From Verrucomicrobiales bacterium (lineage in GTDB: Bacteria > Verrucomicrobiota > Verrucomicrobiia > Limisphaerales > CANJXF01): a stretch of 64,000 nt of DNA. Location of the stretch: NCBI GenBank assembly GCA_947478865.1, contig CANJXF010000001.1, positions 112,964-176,963 of the forward strand, written 5' to 3'. Shown here piece by piece: positions 25,555 to 35,297 of the stretch; position 1 is the stretch's first letter, and every line of letters starts with the position of its first letter. The notes beneath the pieces were generated by a model. It was not told the origin of the DNA. It did no database searches and was given only the letters and a program-made list of their open reading frames with translations. Both the position numbers and the translations under genes were made by a program.

Positions 25555-26648
25555 AAATTGCTTTTATTCGCCAGCGCTTTGCGGCCTTCGGGGGGGCGGA
25601 GCGTTACATGAATTTGCTGATCGAACACCTCGCAGCGCGCGGTCATGAAATCCATGTGCTGGCCAACCATTGGGACAGCATCGCTGCCAATGCCAAAGTG
25701 ATTTGGCATCCCGTCCCGATGTTGCGCGCGTTTTCTTTTCTGCGCGCTCTCTCTTTTGCCGTCAACGCCAGGAAAGCAATTCACCAGGAAAAATTCGATC
25801 TGGTCATCAGTTTAGATCGCACCCTGGAACAGGATATTTATCGCTCCGCGGATGGCTGCCATCGCGCGTTCTTTTTGCGCCGAATGCAGTATGCCACTCC
25901 CCTGCGACGGATCAGGTTGCGGTTAAATCCGCTGCATTACATTTTGTTGTGGCTGGAGCAGCAGACCTATTCGCCGCAAAACACCCGTGCCGTCATCGCT
26001 CTGTCGCATCGCGTTAAGGAGGAAGTTATTCGGCACTACAATTTCCCCGGCGACCGAATTCATGTCATTCACAACGGTGTCGATATCCAGCGCTTCCAAC
26101 TAAACGCACCCCGCCCAGAAACTGGCAATTTCGTTCTCTTGTTTGTCGGCTCCGGTTTTGAAAGGAAAGGGCTTCAATTTTGCATTCAGGCACTCGCAAA
26201 GCTTCCCGCAAATGTTGAACTGCACGTCGTCGGCAAAGGCAGCACTCGCCCATATCAGAGCCTCGCTGAAAAACTTGGCGTCGCGTCACGCGTCACGTTC
26301 AAAGGGCCGATTCAGCACGTAGAGAAGATTTTTCCAGGAGCGGACATTTTGGTTCACCCGGCAATTTATGAGCCGTTTGGCAACGTCGTACTCGAGGCAA
26401 TGGCGTGCGGAATTCCAGTGGTCGCATCAAAATTCGTCGGCGCTTCGGAGATCATTATTCCCGGAAGAAACGGAATGGTTGTTCAAGATCCGGGCAACAT
26501 TGATGAACTGGCAGACGCCATTCGGCAATTACTCGACCGCAAGACGCTTGAAAAAATGGCCGTTCTCGCGAGAGAAACCGCAGAAGCCCATTCGATTATG
26601 CGTTACGTGGATTATATTTTGACGGTTATTGGCGGCTTAAAGGTTTAA
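25551..26648 (+). CDS. GT4 glycosyltransferase, WaaG-like
   Basis: 365-aa retaining glycosyltransferase, probably adding a hexose to the LPS core. The start at ATG 25551 (ATGA overlap with the previous stop) gives the normal N-terminus 'MKIAFIRQRFAAFGGAERY'. The WaaG-like middle 'DLVISLDRTLEQDIYRSADG' and 'HNGVDIQRF' are followed by the GT4 donor site 'FVGSGFERKGLQF' and the E-x7-E motif in 'YEPFGNVVLEAMACGIPVV'. A longer frame open from 25281 is only read-through. Confidence 0.88.
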   Translation: MKIAFIRQRFAAFGGAERYMNLLIEHLAARGHEIHVLANHWDSIAANAKVIWHPVPMLRAFSFLRALSFAVNARKAIHQEKFDLVISLDRTLEQDIYRSADGCHRAFFLRRMQYATPLRRIRLRLNPLHYILLWLEQQTYSPQNTRAVIALSHRVKEEVIRHYNFPGDRIHVIHNGVDIQRFQLNAPRPETGNFVLLFVGSGFERKGLQFCIQALAKLPANVELHVVGKGSTRPYQSLAEKLGVASRVTFKGPIQHVEKIFPGADILVHPAIYEPFGNVVLEAMACGIPVVASKFVGASEIIIPGRNGMVVQDPGNIDELADAIRQLLDRKTLEKMAVLARETAEAHSIMRYVDYILTVIGGLKV

Positions 26649-26678
26649 AATCACCCATTTCACTTCGGTTAATTCCGC

Positions 26679-27629
26679 TTAACGGAGCAAATATTCTTTC
26701 TCTTTCCCAACGCCTCTGATGTTTTCGCCTATAGGCCCGAGGGCCTTCCGGCAAAGCTCCAAAAGACTGGCTTCGCTGTGATTGAGCGGACGATTCCGCC
26801 AATGGGTAAAGCCCCAGGTTTGCGCGAGGGGCTTGCGACCCAGCGGCAAGGCAACCAGCGAACCTTCCTGTAACTCCCGTTTCACAGCCCAGGTAGGAAG
26901 TATGGCCAGCGCTTCAGTCTCACGAACAAAATCCCTGATAGCCTCCAGGCTGTCCATTTCGGCTGCGGTGTTTAACACGACGTTTTTGTTGAGTAAGTAT
27001 TCCGCCACCATCTTTTGCGCCTCGCCGAGATTGCGATGGAGGACGAATGGCGCAGTAGGAAGTTCTGATACCGCGACCGCGCCTTGGATGGCCCATCGAT
27101 GTTTCGGGCTTACGATGATTTGAAATATATCATTGAACAACCCGAAGAATTCAAAGCGCCCGTCCCAGAGAGGCTTTTCTGAGAAAATCAGGTCAGTGCG
27201 GTTCGCGGCCAGGAATGCATTCGCATCACAGCAGTTAGACAATTCGAGATTGACCAATACCTTGGGAAATTTCTGGTGGAACTCGACCAGGACGCGCGTC
27301 AGGAAATGCGAGGCTGACGGAGCTTCGGCTATGATGCGCAGTCGTCGCGAACCCCATTTGTTGAGCGCGGCCAAGGTGGTGCGCGCCCGGCTCATTTCTT
27401 TGAGAACTTGCTCAGCATGTTTAAGCAGCGCCTCGCCCGCGTCGGTGAGCATGACCTTTTTGTTCACGTTGGCCAAAAGGCGACACCCCACATCGCTCTC
27501 CAACGCACGCATCGCATGGCTGATGGCGGAATGAGTTACGAAAAGCTGTTTGGCGGTTTCCGTGTAGCTGCCAGTTTTGGACAGGATGGCAAATGCTTTT
27601 AGCTGCCTGCTATCGAGTGGTTCTTCCAT
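26679..27629 (-). CDS. LysR-type transcriptional regulator of the urea island (predicted)
   Basis: 316-aa LTTR with an N-terminal winged helix-turn-helix (residues 5-65, 'GSYTETAKQLFVTHSAISHAM') and a periplasmic-binding-like effector domain. It is divergent from the porin-urt-ure genes, the classic place for an LTTR controlling its neighbour. A perfect T-N11-A dyad lies 3-17 bp before its ATG (27632-27646), which suggests autoregulation. The effector could be urea, nitrogen status or 2-oxoglutarate; the sequence does not tell. Confidence 0.88.
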   Translation of the reverse strand: MEEPLDSRQLKAFAILSKTGSYTETAKQLFVTHSAISHAMRALESDVGCRLLANVNKKVMLTDAGEALLKHAEQVLKEMSRARTTLAALNKWGSRRLRIIAEAPSASHFLTRVLVEFHQKFPKVLVNLELSNCCDANAFLAANRTDLIFSEKPLWDGRFEFFGLFNDIFQIIVSPKHRWAIQGAVAVSELPTAPFVLHRNLGEAQKMVAEYLLNKNVVLNTAAEMDSLEAIRDFVRETEALAILPTWAVKRELQEGSLVALPLGRKPLAQTWGFTHWRNRPLNHSEASLLELCRKALGPIGENIRGVGKEKEYLLR

Positions 27630-27631
27630 AT

Positions 27632-27646
27632 GTGAATTTGATTCAC
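27632..27646. promoter_or_regulatory. LysR-box: perfect T-N11-A inverted repeat
   Basis: GTGAAT-TTG-ATTCAC is a perfect 6-bp dyad containing the LTTR consensus T-N11-A. It begins 3 bp upstream of the lysR ATG, a position suited to autorepression and possibly activation of the divergent porin/urt operon. Confidence 0.6.
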
Positions 27647-27693
27647 GCCCACGGTAAAAACGTTTCCGAGATTTAGGGTCCCTGCCGGTATCT

Positions 27694-27764
27694 CAGTTGC
27701 TAAGGCAGAAATTGTCTCGGACAAACCAGGGCGTGGGCCGTGGTGAATGAACAATTAGCAACTG
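27694..27764. repeat. 10-bp perfect inverted repeat pair in lysR-porin spacer
   Basis: CAGTTGCTAA (27694-27703) and TTAGCAACTG (27755-27764) are exact reverse complements 51 bp apart, between the LTTR box and the porin ATG. They could be paired operator sites (about six helical turns centre to centre) or the arms of a long leader hairpin. No known motif name fits. Confidence 0.5.
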
Positions 27765-27838
27765 ACAAGCCAACACTCCAAACAATGGGTGTATTGGCCT
27801 ATGACAACGCAACTAAGACAACCAACAACTGCATAGAA

Positions 27839-29101
27839 ATGAAAAAAAAACCTAGACTTGGAAATCAGCTTAAAACGGTGGGGGTATGTATGGGCGTGTT
27901 CGTAAGTAGCGCAGCCGCACTCTACGCCCAGGCCGACGCCTCTTCCGTGCAAAAGCTAAACCAGGAGAACATGGAACTCAAAAAGCGACTCGATGCCATC
28001 GAGTCTGCTGCGAAAAAGGAAGGATGGATGCCCAGCGGAGCCATGCCGGTGACCGCCATGAGCAAGATTGCCATTAGCGGCTTCGTGACGGCTTCGTATT
28101 TCCACGATTCCAGCTCACCGGATGACCACACATCCCCTGGTTATCTTTGGAATCGGGAGAATGACAGTTTCACCCTGAACAAGTTTAAGTTAACGATCGC
28201 CAGTCCCGCTGTGGAACGCAGCGGAGACAAGTTCGATGCTGGGTTCCGGACGTCGCTCATTTTCGGGCAAGACGCGCCGATTGTGAACTCCGATTCATCA
28301 ACCACCGGGTTCGAAGCACTTCGCGAAGCCTACGTAGAAATGAACATTCCGATTGGCACCGGTTTGAATTTCAAGGCGGGCGAATTGATTTCGCTCCTCA
28401 ACTATGAGTCCGGAGACGGTGGCGCAGTGAACGCCAACTTTTCTCAAGGCTACCAGTGGTTCTTCACTGGGAACGGTCCCGCCGCCGGCGCGCAATTGGG
28501 TTACACCTTCACCGATTGGCTAGGCATGAAATTCCGTGTGCAAAACGGTTTGTACGCAGGTCCGGTGGACAACAACACCGCCAAGACATTGCTGGGTTCC
28601 ATCGAACTCAAGCCGTGCGAATCCACCTGGGTGAACCTCATCGGTTTTGGCGGTCGTGAAGACTCTTTCGTGGAATCGGTCGTCGGTGCTTCGCTTCTCG
28701 GCGGATGGAAAGCAACCTCGCAACTCACCTTCGGCACGGAGTTGGATTTCTTCAACTTCTACAACGGCGAAAACGCCACACCCAAAGGCCATTCGGACGT
28801 TTACTCGATGGGGCTCTGGACTGATTACGCGTTCACCAAGAAGGTTGATCTGGCACTACGCGCGGAATTCTTGAGCGACAGCAAAGGAGTCGACGCTTCC
28901 GGAGGCGCCTTGGGATTTTTGAATTCAGCCGGCACCGGTCAGGACCTTACCAGCATTGCGCTCACCCTAAACTACACGCCGCTTCCAAACATCAAGATCC
29001 AACCTGAAATCCGGTTCGATCACACGTCTTGGTCTGGCGGATTTGTTCCAGGCAAACAGAACCGTGTAATCTTCGGCGCAGGCGCATCCTACCTCTTCTA
29101 A
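27839..29101 (+). CDS. Outer-membrane beta-barrel porin (BBP2/OmpL-like)
   Basis: Predicted outer-membrane channel of 420 aa. The start at ATG 27839 gives a basic N-region and signal peptide cleaved near 'LYAQA'; the frame is open from 27740. A short coiled coil ('VQKLNQENMELKKRLDAIES') is followed by alternating amphipathic strands ending in an aromatic residue ('GAGASYLF'), as in barrels. 'ISGFVTASYFHDSS' is typical of the putative porin-2 family. It sits 48 bp before urtA and is likely regulated with it, so it may let urea cross the outer membrane; the substrate is inference. Confidence 0.8.
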   Translation: MKKKPRLGNQLKTVGVCMGVFVSSAAALYAQADASSVQKLNQENMELKKRLDAIESAAKKEGWMPSGAMPVTAMSKIAISGFVTASYFHDSSSPDDHTSPGYLWNRENDSFTLNKFKLTIASPAVERSGDKFDAGFRTSLIFGQDAPIVNSDSSTTGFEALREAYVEMNIPIGTGLNFKAGELISLLNYESGDGGAVNANFSQGYQWFFTGNGPAAGAQLGYTFTDWLGMKFRVQNGLYAGPVDNNTAKTLLGSIELKPCESTWVNLIGFGGREDSFVESVVGASLLGGWKATSQLTFGTELDFFNFYNGENATPKGHSDVYSMGLWTDYAFTKKVDLALRAEFLSDSKGVDASGGALGFLNSAGTGQDLTSIALTLNYTPLPNIKIQPEIRFDHTSWSGGFVPGKQNRVIFGAGASYLF

Positions 29102-29148
29102 CCAACCGTAAACGCTTACCAAAAACTTAATCCTAAAAATTCTGCATT

Positions 29149-30351
29149 ATGAAGAAAACAATCCTTAATCTGGCTGCAGGCGCGGCCTTCCTATCAGCGG
29201 CATTGGTCTGTCCCGCAGCCGATACAGTCAAAGTCGGTGTCCTCCATTCGCTCAGTGGAACCATGGCAATCAGCGAAACCTCCCTCAAAGACGTTCTCCT
29301 CTTCACCTTCGACGAGATTAACGCCAAGGGGGGTGTGCTCGGGAAAAAGATCGAACCCGTCATCGTTGACCCAGCCTCCAATTGGCCGTTGTTCGCGGAA
29401 AAAGCGGAGCAACTTGTCGTCAAAGACAAGGTTTCCGTGGTCTTCGGTTGCTGGACATCGGTCAGCCGCAAGTCGGTCCTTCCCGTGTTCGAGAAATACA
29501 ACAGCATGTTGTTCTATCCCGTTCAATACGAGGGCGAGGAACTCTCGAAGAACATCTTTTATACTGCCGAAGCGGTCAACCAGCAGGCCATTCCTGCAGT
29601 TGACTACATGTTGGCGGATGGAAAAAAGAAGTTCTACCTGATCGGCTCTGACTACGTCTATCCGCGCACGACGAACAAGATCCTGAAGAAATACCTGAAG
29701 ATGAAAGGTATTCCTGATGAAGACATCGTTGAAATCTACACTCCGTTCGGCCACACCGATTACCAGACGATCGTCTCGGCGATCAAAAAATTCTCGGCCG
29801 GTGGAAAAGCGTGCGTCATCAGCACGTTGAACGGGGATACCAACGTTCCGTTCTTCAAGGAATTCGCCAACGCCGGTTTGACCTCAGAAAACTGCCCGGT
29901 GGTTTCCTTCAGTTTGTCCGAAGACGAATTCCGCAGCTTGCCTACCAAGGACCTGATTGGACACCTCGGCTGCTGGACTTACTTCATGTCCTTGAAAACG
30001 CCTGAGAACAAGAAATTCGTGGCCGACTTCAATAAGTGGCTGAAGACCGCGCCTCCAGGTGTCGAAACCAAGAACCGTGTCACCTGCAGTCCGATGAACC
30101 TCTCCCGCATTGGTGTTTATCTTTGGAAACAGGCGGTGGAAAAAGCCGGTTCCTTCGACGTGGATAAGGTTCGCGAAGCCATGATCGGTCAGAAATTCGC
30201 AGCGCCTGAAGGCGAAGTGACGATGCAAGAGAATCATCATTTGATCAACGAGGTCTTCATCGGCGAAACCCAGGCTAACGGCCAATTCAAAATCGTGAAG
30301 TCGCTTGGCAAAGTTGCGGGTGAACCGTTCAGCGACAAGTTCCTGAAATAA
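29149..30351 (+). CDS. urtA: Urea ABC transporter substrate-binding protein UrtA
   Basis: Periplasmic urea-binding protein, 400 aa with a signal peptide (residues 1-23, ending CPAA). UrtA wording is clear: '[22 protein letters not shown]', '[13 protein letters not shown]', '[17 protein letters not shown]', '[10 protein letters not shown]', '[11 protein letters not shown]'. It is the first transport gene and is separated from urtB by a terminator-like hairpin, consistent with higher expression of the binding protein than of the permease. Confidence 0.95.
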   Translation: MKKTILNLAAGAAFLSAALVCPAADTVKVGVLHSLSGTMAISETSLKDVLLFTFDEINAKGGVLGKKIEPVIVDPASNWPLFAEKAEQLVVKDKVSVVFGCWTSVSRKSVLPVFEKYNSMLFYPVQYEGEELSKNIFYTAEAVNQQAIPAVDYMLADGKKKFYLIGSDYVYPRTTNKILKKYLKMKGIPDEDIVEIYTPFGHTDYQTIVSAIKKFSAGGKACVISTLNGDTNVPFFKEFANAGLTSENCPVVSFSLSEDEFRSLPTKDLIGHLGCWTYFMSLKTPENKKFVADFNKWLKTAPPGVETKNRVTCSPMNLSRIGVYLWKQAVEKAGSFDVDKVREAMIGQKFAAPEGEVTMQENHHLINEVFIGETQANGQFKIVKSLGKVAGEPFSDKFLK

Positions 30352-30390
30352 TCTTCACAGGTTTCTCCCAGGCCTCTCTTAGGCACTTTG

Positions 30391-30425
30391 GGGGACGGAG
30401 GCGTGCATTCCTTCGTCCCCTTTTT
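30391..30425 (+). terminator. Intercistronic terminator/attenuator between urtA and urtB
   Basis: GGGGACGGAGG (30391-30401) pairs with CCTTCGTCCCC (30410-30420) through an 11-bp stem with one G-T pair and an 8-nt loop, followed by TTTTT. It ends 28 bp before the urtB ATG. Partial termination here would give extra UrtA. Confidence 0.75.
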
Positions 30426-30453
30426 CGCAGATGCCCAATGTAAACAAGGTGTA

Positions 30454-32157
30454 ATGACTCGCTGCTTATCAGAAATTCTAAAACGCTCACAACCATGGTT
30501 AAGGGCAAGGTTTTTGCCCTCGTTGACCGTGGCCCTGTTGACGACCCTGGCGACCCGCGCCGATGAGGTTCGAATCCAACTCGTCTCTGCCATCACGAAC
30601 GAGAATGCCAAAGCTCAAGTCGCTTTGATCGATCAACTTTCCACTTCGACGAATTCCATCGTCGCCCAAACTCTGACAACCTGGCGGCAAGGCGGTGTTT
30701 ACATTTACGAATTTTCGGACGATAAGAAGACTCCTTTTTTCGCCGATACAGTGACGGACGCCGATGGCAAAGTGCGCGGCATTCAAATCTCCAATGGTGA
30801 ACCAGTCAGGGATGCATCCGGTCAGGTTGTTCTATTTGCCCCATCCGAACTGACCGCGGCTGACACGACGTCAGGTTTGCGCAAAGCGATCAAAACAAGC
30901 CTCGATATTTTGGCGTTATCCAATCCTAATCCGAATGTGCGGCGCGACTCGGCCGCTAAACTCGGTCTGGAACAGAATCCGGTTTACCTCAATGGCTTTC
31001 GAGCGCATCTCGAGAGCGAGAAAAACCCGGAAGTGCGTAAAGCATTGCAGGAGGCAATCGCCATTACCGATTTGGTTTCGAGCGAGAAGTCGATCCAACT
31101 GACAGCGCTGAAAACACTCGACGACCTTCGCTCGGTCATGGGCCTCGATGCGGTGATGAAATTGGAGACTGCATCAAAGGAAAAAATCCCGGAGCTTTCT
31201 GCGGAGGCTGCAATCGCCCGACGACACATTCAGCAGCACATCGCCTTCAGCAATTTCCTGGGCACATTGTTTCGCGGCTTGAGTCTCGGTTCGGTTTTAT
31301 TGATTGCCGCCATCGGCTTGGCAATCACCTTCGGCCTCATGGGCATCATCAATATGGCGCATGGCGAAATGATCATGATCGGCGCCTACAGCGCCTACGT
31401 GATGCAGAATATTTTTCTCAAGGCATTCGGTCCGGGCGCCGCGGCGTTCAACTGGTATTTTGTGGCAGCCCTGCCGTTTTCATTTCTCACTGCGGGTCTG
31501 ATTGGAATGCTGTTGGAAAGGAGCGTCATTCGCTTCCTCTACAAACGGCCGCTCGAATCTTTGCTGGCTACATGGGGCGTCAGTCTGGTTCTGCAACAAA
31601 CCATGCGCGTCATCTTCGGCGCAGCCAATGTGCAGGTGGATTCGCCCGCCTGGCTCAGCGGCAACGTGAACTATCAAGATGTCGTGCTGGCCTACAACCG
31701 GATCTTCGTCGTGGTGTTTGCGGTTGGAATTGTTCTCTTCACCTGGCTGCTCCTGACCAAAACTTCATTGGGTCTTCAAGTCCGCGCGCTCATGCAAAAT
31801 CGCCAGATGGCCGCGTGCATGGGGGTGCGCGCCGATCGCGTGAACATGGCGACCTTCGCCTTCGGTTCCGGTCTCGCGGGAATGGCCGGCGCCTGTCTTT
31901 CGCAAATTGGAAATATTGGACCAAGCCTCGGACAAAGTCACATCGTCGACTGCTTCATGGTGGTCGTGCTGGGCGGCGTGGGTAATCTGCAAGGCACTGT
32001 TTCCGCCGCCCTCGGCATTGGAGTCACTGATCAGGTGTTGCAACCGCATTTAGGCGCAGTCATGGGTAAAATCACGGTGCTGACCGCGATTATTCTTTTT
32101 CTGCAATGGCGTCCTGCCGGAATTTTCGCCACGCGCGGTCGTGGGCTCGAAGGATGA
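30454..32157 (+). CDS. urtB: Urea ABC transporter permease UrtB
   Basis: Inner-membrane permease of the LivH type, 567 aa. The ATG at 30454 follows an AAGGT ribosome site; a TTG at 30388 would add leader sequence containing the terminator. An N-terminal signal-like helix and a soluble HEAT-like region of about 230 residues precede the permease domain, as in other UrtB proteins. '[27 protein letters not shown]' and '[13 protein letters not shown]' are the LivH/UrtB signatures. The stop overlaps urtC as ATGA. Confidence 0.93.
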   Translation: MTRCLSEILKRSQPWLRARFLPSLTVALLTTLATRADEVRIQLVSAITNENAKAQVALIDQLSTSTNSIVAQTLTTWRQGGVYIYEFSDDKKTPFFADTVTDADGKVRGIQISNGEPVRDASGQVVLFAPSELTAADTTSGLRKAIKTSLDILALSNPNPNVRRDSAAKLGLEQNPVYLNGFRAHLESEKNPEVRKALQEAIAITDLVSSEKSIQLTALKTLDDLRSVMGLDAVMKLETASKEKIPELSAEAAIARRHIQQHIAFSNFLGTLFRGLSLGSVLLIAAIGLAITFGLMGIINMAHGEMIMIGAYSAYVMQNIFLKAFGPGAAAFNWYFVAALPFSFLTAGLIGMLLERSVIRFLYKRPLESLLATWGVSLVLQQTMRVIFGAANVQVDSPAWLSGNVNYQDVVLAYNRIFVVVFAVGIVLFTWLLLTKTSLGLQVRALMQNRQMAACMGVRADRVNMATFAFGSGLAGMAGACLSQIGNIGPSLGQSHIVDCFMVVVLGGVGNLQGTVSAALGIGVTDQVLQPHLGAVMGKITVLTAIILFLQWRPAGIFATRGRGLEG

Positions 32158-33272
32158 AACGCACTCTTCCCAAAGCGCAGTTGGTCGGGCTTACGATCGG
32201 ATTTTTTTTCGTGCTCGTGGTGATGCCGCTTCTCAATTTGCTGCCCGCGACTCATCCGCTTTACATCAGCACGTTCACGCTCAGTCTCTACGGAAAATAT
32301 CTTTGCTACGCCATCCTCGCCTTGAGCGTGGATCTGCTTTGGGGCTACACCGGATTGCTCAGCCTGGGCCAATGCTTGTTCTTTTCACTCGGCGGCTACG
32401 CAATGGGAATGTATCTCATGCTGAAAATCGGGACGCGCGGCCAATATCATACCGAGCTGCCCGACTTCATGGTCTTTTTGGAATTCGCCAAGCGCTTTCC
32501 CGAAACCGGCGGGTTGCCGCCGCACTGGATCCCTTTCCGGAATTTTCCATTCGCGGCCGCGGCGGTAATTGTAGTTCCCGCCCTCGTCGCGTTGATCTTT
32601 GGCGTGCTGGCTTTTCGGTCGCGAATCAAAGGTGTCTATTTCTCCATTTTAACCCAGGCGCTGACCTATGCGGCTTGCCTGATGTTTTTTCGCAATGACT
32701 TCACCTTCGGCGGCAACAACGGGCTGACCGACTTCAAGGATATTTTAGGTTTCGATCTTAATTCCGCTGCCACGCGCCGTGGATTGCTCATCGCCACCGG
32801 CCTGCTTTTACTTGCCACGTTTTGGGTCTGCCACTGGTTGACCACCACGCGCTTTGGAAAAATCCAGCGCGCCATCCGCGACAGCGAAAATCGCGTGCTC
32901 TTTTCCGGTTATGCCACAGAGAATTTCAAACTGTTCATCTTCGTCGTTTCCGCGGTGATCGCAGGATTGGGCGGAGCGCTGTTTGTTCCGCAAGCTGGAA
33001 TCATCAACCCCAGCGAGATGGCCACGGACAAGTCGCTGGAAGCCGTCGTCTGGGTCGCGGTCGGCGGGCGCGGCACCTTGGTTGGCCCAATCATCGGCGC
33101 CGTGGTGGTGAATTGGCTCAAGAGTGTCGCCACGCATTCGGCTCCTGAATACTGGCTCTACATTCTCGGTGGCTTGTTCATCGTCATGACCCTGTTTTTT
33201 CCAAAGGGCCTCATCGGCATTCCGGGGCAATACCGCGCCTGGCGTCAACGCCGCAACCCACCCGCCTCGTAA
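32154..33272 (+). CDS. urtC: Urea ABC transporter permease UrtC
   Basis: LivM-type permease of 372 aa with about ten helices. '[20 protein letters not shown]' and '[14 protein letters not shown]' are the characteristic motifs, and '[12 protein letters not shown]' and '[18 protein letters not shown]' follow near the end. The ATG at 32154 overlaps the urtB stop (ATGA). Its TAA is followed directly by the ATG of the ATPase gene. Confidence 0.93.
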   Translation: MKRTLPKAQLVGLTIGFFFVLVVMPLLNLLPATHPLYISTFTLSLYGKYLCYAILALSVDLLWGYTGLLSLGQCLFFSLGGYAMGMYLMLKIGTRGQYHTELPDFMVFLEFAKRFPETGGLPPHWIPFRNFPFAAAAVIVVPALVALIFGVLAFRSRIKGVYFSILTQALTYAACLMFFRNDFTFGGNNGLTDFKDILGFDLNSAATRRGLLIATGLLLLATFWVCHWLTTTRFGKIQRAIRDSENRVLFSGYATENFKLFIFVVSAVIAGLGGALFVPQAGIINPSEMATDKSLEAVVWVAVGGRGTLVGPIIGAVVVNWLKSVATHSAPEYWLYILGGLFIVMTLFFPKGLIGIPGQYRAWRQRRNPPAS

Positions 33273-34319
33273 ATGCACACGCAGAAGGAATTCATTCTCA
33301 TGCTGGAAGACGTCAGTAAAACCTTTGACGGGTTTAAGGCGATTTCCAACCTCAATTTGTACATGGATGCGGGCGAACTCCGCACCATCATTGGACCCAA
33401 CGGCGCGGGCAAAAGCACGATGCTCGATCTCATCACGGGCCGCACGCGTCCCGACAAAGGTAAAATCGAATTCGGCAAGGACACCGACTTGACTCGGCTC
33501 AACGAGTATCAAATCAACCGCCTCGGGATCGGGCGAAAATTCCAAACGCCCTCCGTTTATATTGACCACACCGTCTTCGAAAATTTGCTGCTCTCGCTCC
33601 CTGGAACCCGCAGTGTTTGGGAGGCGTTGTTCTCTCGTGTGACTTCGGCGCAGCGCGAACGCATCCAGGAGATTCTTAAAATAATTCGGCTCGAAGACAA
33701 AGCCGAGGTGAAGGCGGGCATGGGCCGCAACGGCGTGGGTAAAACCACGACGCTCAAATGCATCGTCGGTCTGGTCAAGCCGGTGAGCGGCGATATCGCG
33801 CTCGTCGGTAAATCTCTCAATGGACTGCGCCCGGACGAACGCGCGCGCAGCGGCATCGGTTACGTTCCGCAAGGTCGCGATATTTTTCCGAACCTGACCG
33901 TCTGGGAAAATCTTCTCATCAGCCTCGTCGTCCATGGCCGCAAACCGAACGAGCAAGTTGATCGCGTGCTGCAACTTTTTCCCGTGCTCAAGGAAATGCT
34001 CAAACGCAAAGGCGGCGTTCTCAGCGGTGGACAACAGCAGCAGCTCGCCATCGCGCGCGCCTTGTTGACCAATCCGAAGGTGTTAATTCTCGACGAGCCG
34101 ACCGAAGGCATTCAGCCCAATATCATCGACCAGATTGGCGAAACCCTTTTGAAGATTCGAAAGACCGACGGCATCAGCATTCTCTTGGTCGAGCAATACC
34201 TGGATTTTTGTCTCGAAGTCGCAGATCGCTTTTATGTCATGGACCGCGGCGCCATTGTTGCCGAGGGGCCGATTGCCAATCTGGATGAAGGGATCGTGAA
34301 GAAATACTTGACCGTATGA
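33273..34319 (+). CDS. Chimeric urea ABC ATPase: N-half UrtD fused to C-part UrtE
   Basis: Residues 1-149 match UrtD: Walker A GPNGAGKST (41-49), Q-loop 'GRKFQTPSVY' (Gln91), 'EILKIIRLEDKAEVKAG'. At residue 150 (nt 33720) the sequence switches to UrtE from its Walker A: GRNGVGKTT (151-159), Q-loop Gln200, signature LSGGQ (250-254), Walker B 'VLILDEPTEG', 'ILLVEQYLDFCLEVADRFYVMDRG'. Lost are the UrtD signature and Walker B half (about 100 residues) and the first 34 or so residues of UrtE, yet the frame is kept. Length is 348 aa versus about 250 plus 230 for the pair. It has two Walker A sites and one signature. It overlaps ureD by 4 nt. Real deletion-fusion or assembly collapse. Confidence 0.88.
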   Translation: MHTQKEFILMLEDVSKTFDGFKAISNLNLYMDAGELRTIIGPNGAGKSTMLDLITGRTRPDKGKIEFGKDTDLTRLNEYQINRLGIGRKFQTPSVYIDHTVFENLLLSLPGTRSVWEALFSRVTSAQRERIQEILKIIRLEDKAEVKAGMGRNGVGKTTTLKCIVGLVKPVSGDIALVGKSLNGLRPDERARSGIGYVPQGRDIFPNLTVWENLLISLVVHGRKPNEQVDRVLQLFPVLKEMLKRKGGVLSGGQQQQLAIARALLTNPKVLILDEPTEGIQPNIIDQIGETLLKIRKTDGISILLVEQYLDFCLEVADRFYVMDRGAIVAEGPIANLDEGIVKKYLTV

Positions 34320-35275
34320 ACGCGCCGGCGAAACCCTCTTTCCATGCTTCGCCACTTTTTCATGCCAGCCGAAACGGCTCGATGTTCCACTTTGATCGCC
34401 TTGCCTGCGAACGAATTGACCCGGTGAATCTATTCGCGGTCAATGATCCCAGCACGCACCTCCAGCGAGGCGCCGGCCACATCGGGATTGAAATGGTTTC
34501 CGGCCAAAGCGCGGCTACTTCAGTGTGGGCCTCGAGTCCTTTGAAAATCCTGGTGCCGCATCCGCGTGGTCCGAGCGTCTGGGCCTACCTGAGCAGCTTT
34601 GGCGGCGGACTTGTGGCCGGAGATCAAACGAATCTCACCGTCCAACTCGGCCCGCGCACGCGTTGCTTTCTGAGCACGCAAGCTTCGACGAAAGTTTACC
34701 GCAATCCCGCCGGACTTCCCTGCGGCCACCAGCTGAAAGCCAATCTCGACCACGATTCTCTGCTAGTGCTCGCACCGGATCCGGTTCAAGCCTTTGCCGG
34801 TTCGGGTTACGCGCAGCGCCATGAATTTCATCTCGCCCCCGGCAGCGGACTGGTGCTTGTCGATTGGCTTTCGTCCGGTCGCACAGAATGCGGCGAGCGC
34901 TGGGCCTTCGATTCTTTCCGCAGCCGCAACGATGTTTTTGTGGGCGGCGAACGGTTGCTGCTGGATTCGCTTTTCCTCGATGGCGCTCAAGGCAAGCGAC
35001 AAAGCGCGCATCGCCTCGGCCGCTTCAATTGTTTAGCGCTGGTTCTGGTTGTTGGAAAATCTTTGGCCCACGCCGCCCAAACTATTTTGGCCGAAATCGC
35101 GAAACTTCCCGTGACGCGCCGCGGCTCGCTCGTGATGAGCGCCAGCCCGGTTCGCGACGGAGCGCTGCTTCGAATCGCCGGTGAAAGCGTGGAGGAAGTC
35201 GGTCGCGCCATTCATCAACGCCTTGGATTTGTTTCTGACCTGCTACAAGATGACCCGTGGGCGCGAAAATGGTAG
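34316..35275 (+). CDS. ureD: Urease accessory protein UreD
   Basis: Scaffold that binds apo-urease and, with UreF and UreG, helps deliver nickel. The 319 aa show the UreD/UreH pattern 'PHPRGPSVWAYLSSFGGGLVAGD', 'TQASTKVYRNP', 'APDPVQAFAGSGYAQ' and 'LSSGRTECGERWAF'. The ATG overlaps the ATPase stop (ATGA), tying urease maturation to the transporter operon. Confidence 0.9.
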   Translation: MNAPAKPSFHASPLFHASRNGSMFHFDRLACERIDPVNLFAVNDPSTHLQRGAGHIGIEMVSGQSAATSVWASSPLKILVPHPRGPSVWAYLSSFGGGLVAGDQTNLTVQLGPRTRCFLSTQASTKVYRNPAGLPCGHQLKANLDHDSLLVLAPDPVQAFAGSGYAQRHEFHLAPGSGLVLVDWLSSGRTECGERWAFDSFRSRNDVFVGGERLLLDSLFLDGAQGKRQSAHRLGRFNCLALVLVVGKSLAHAAQTILAEIAKLPVTRRGSLVMSASPVRDGALLRIAGESVEEVGRAIHQRLGFVSDLLQDDPWARKW

Positions 35276-35297
35276 CGCCTGACGAAGCAAAGCGACT

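Noticed and set aside
32808..34034. 408-aa minus-strand frame opposite urtC and the ATPase gene
   Set aside because: Antisense shadow without motif; it crosses the urtC/ATPase boundary.
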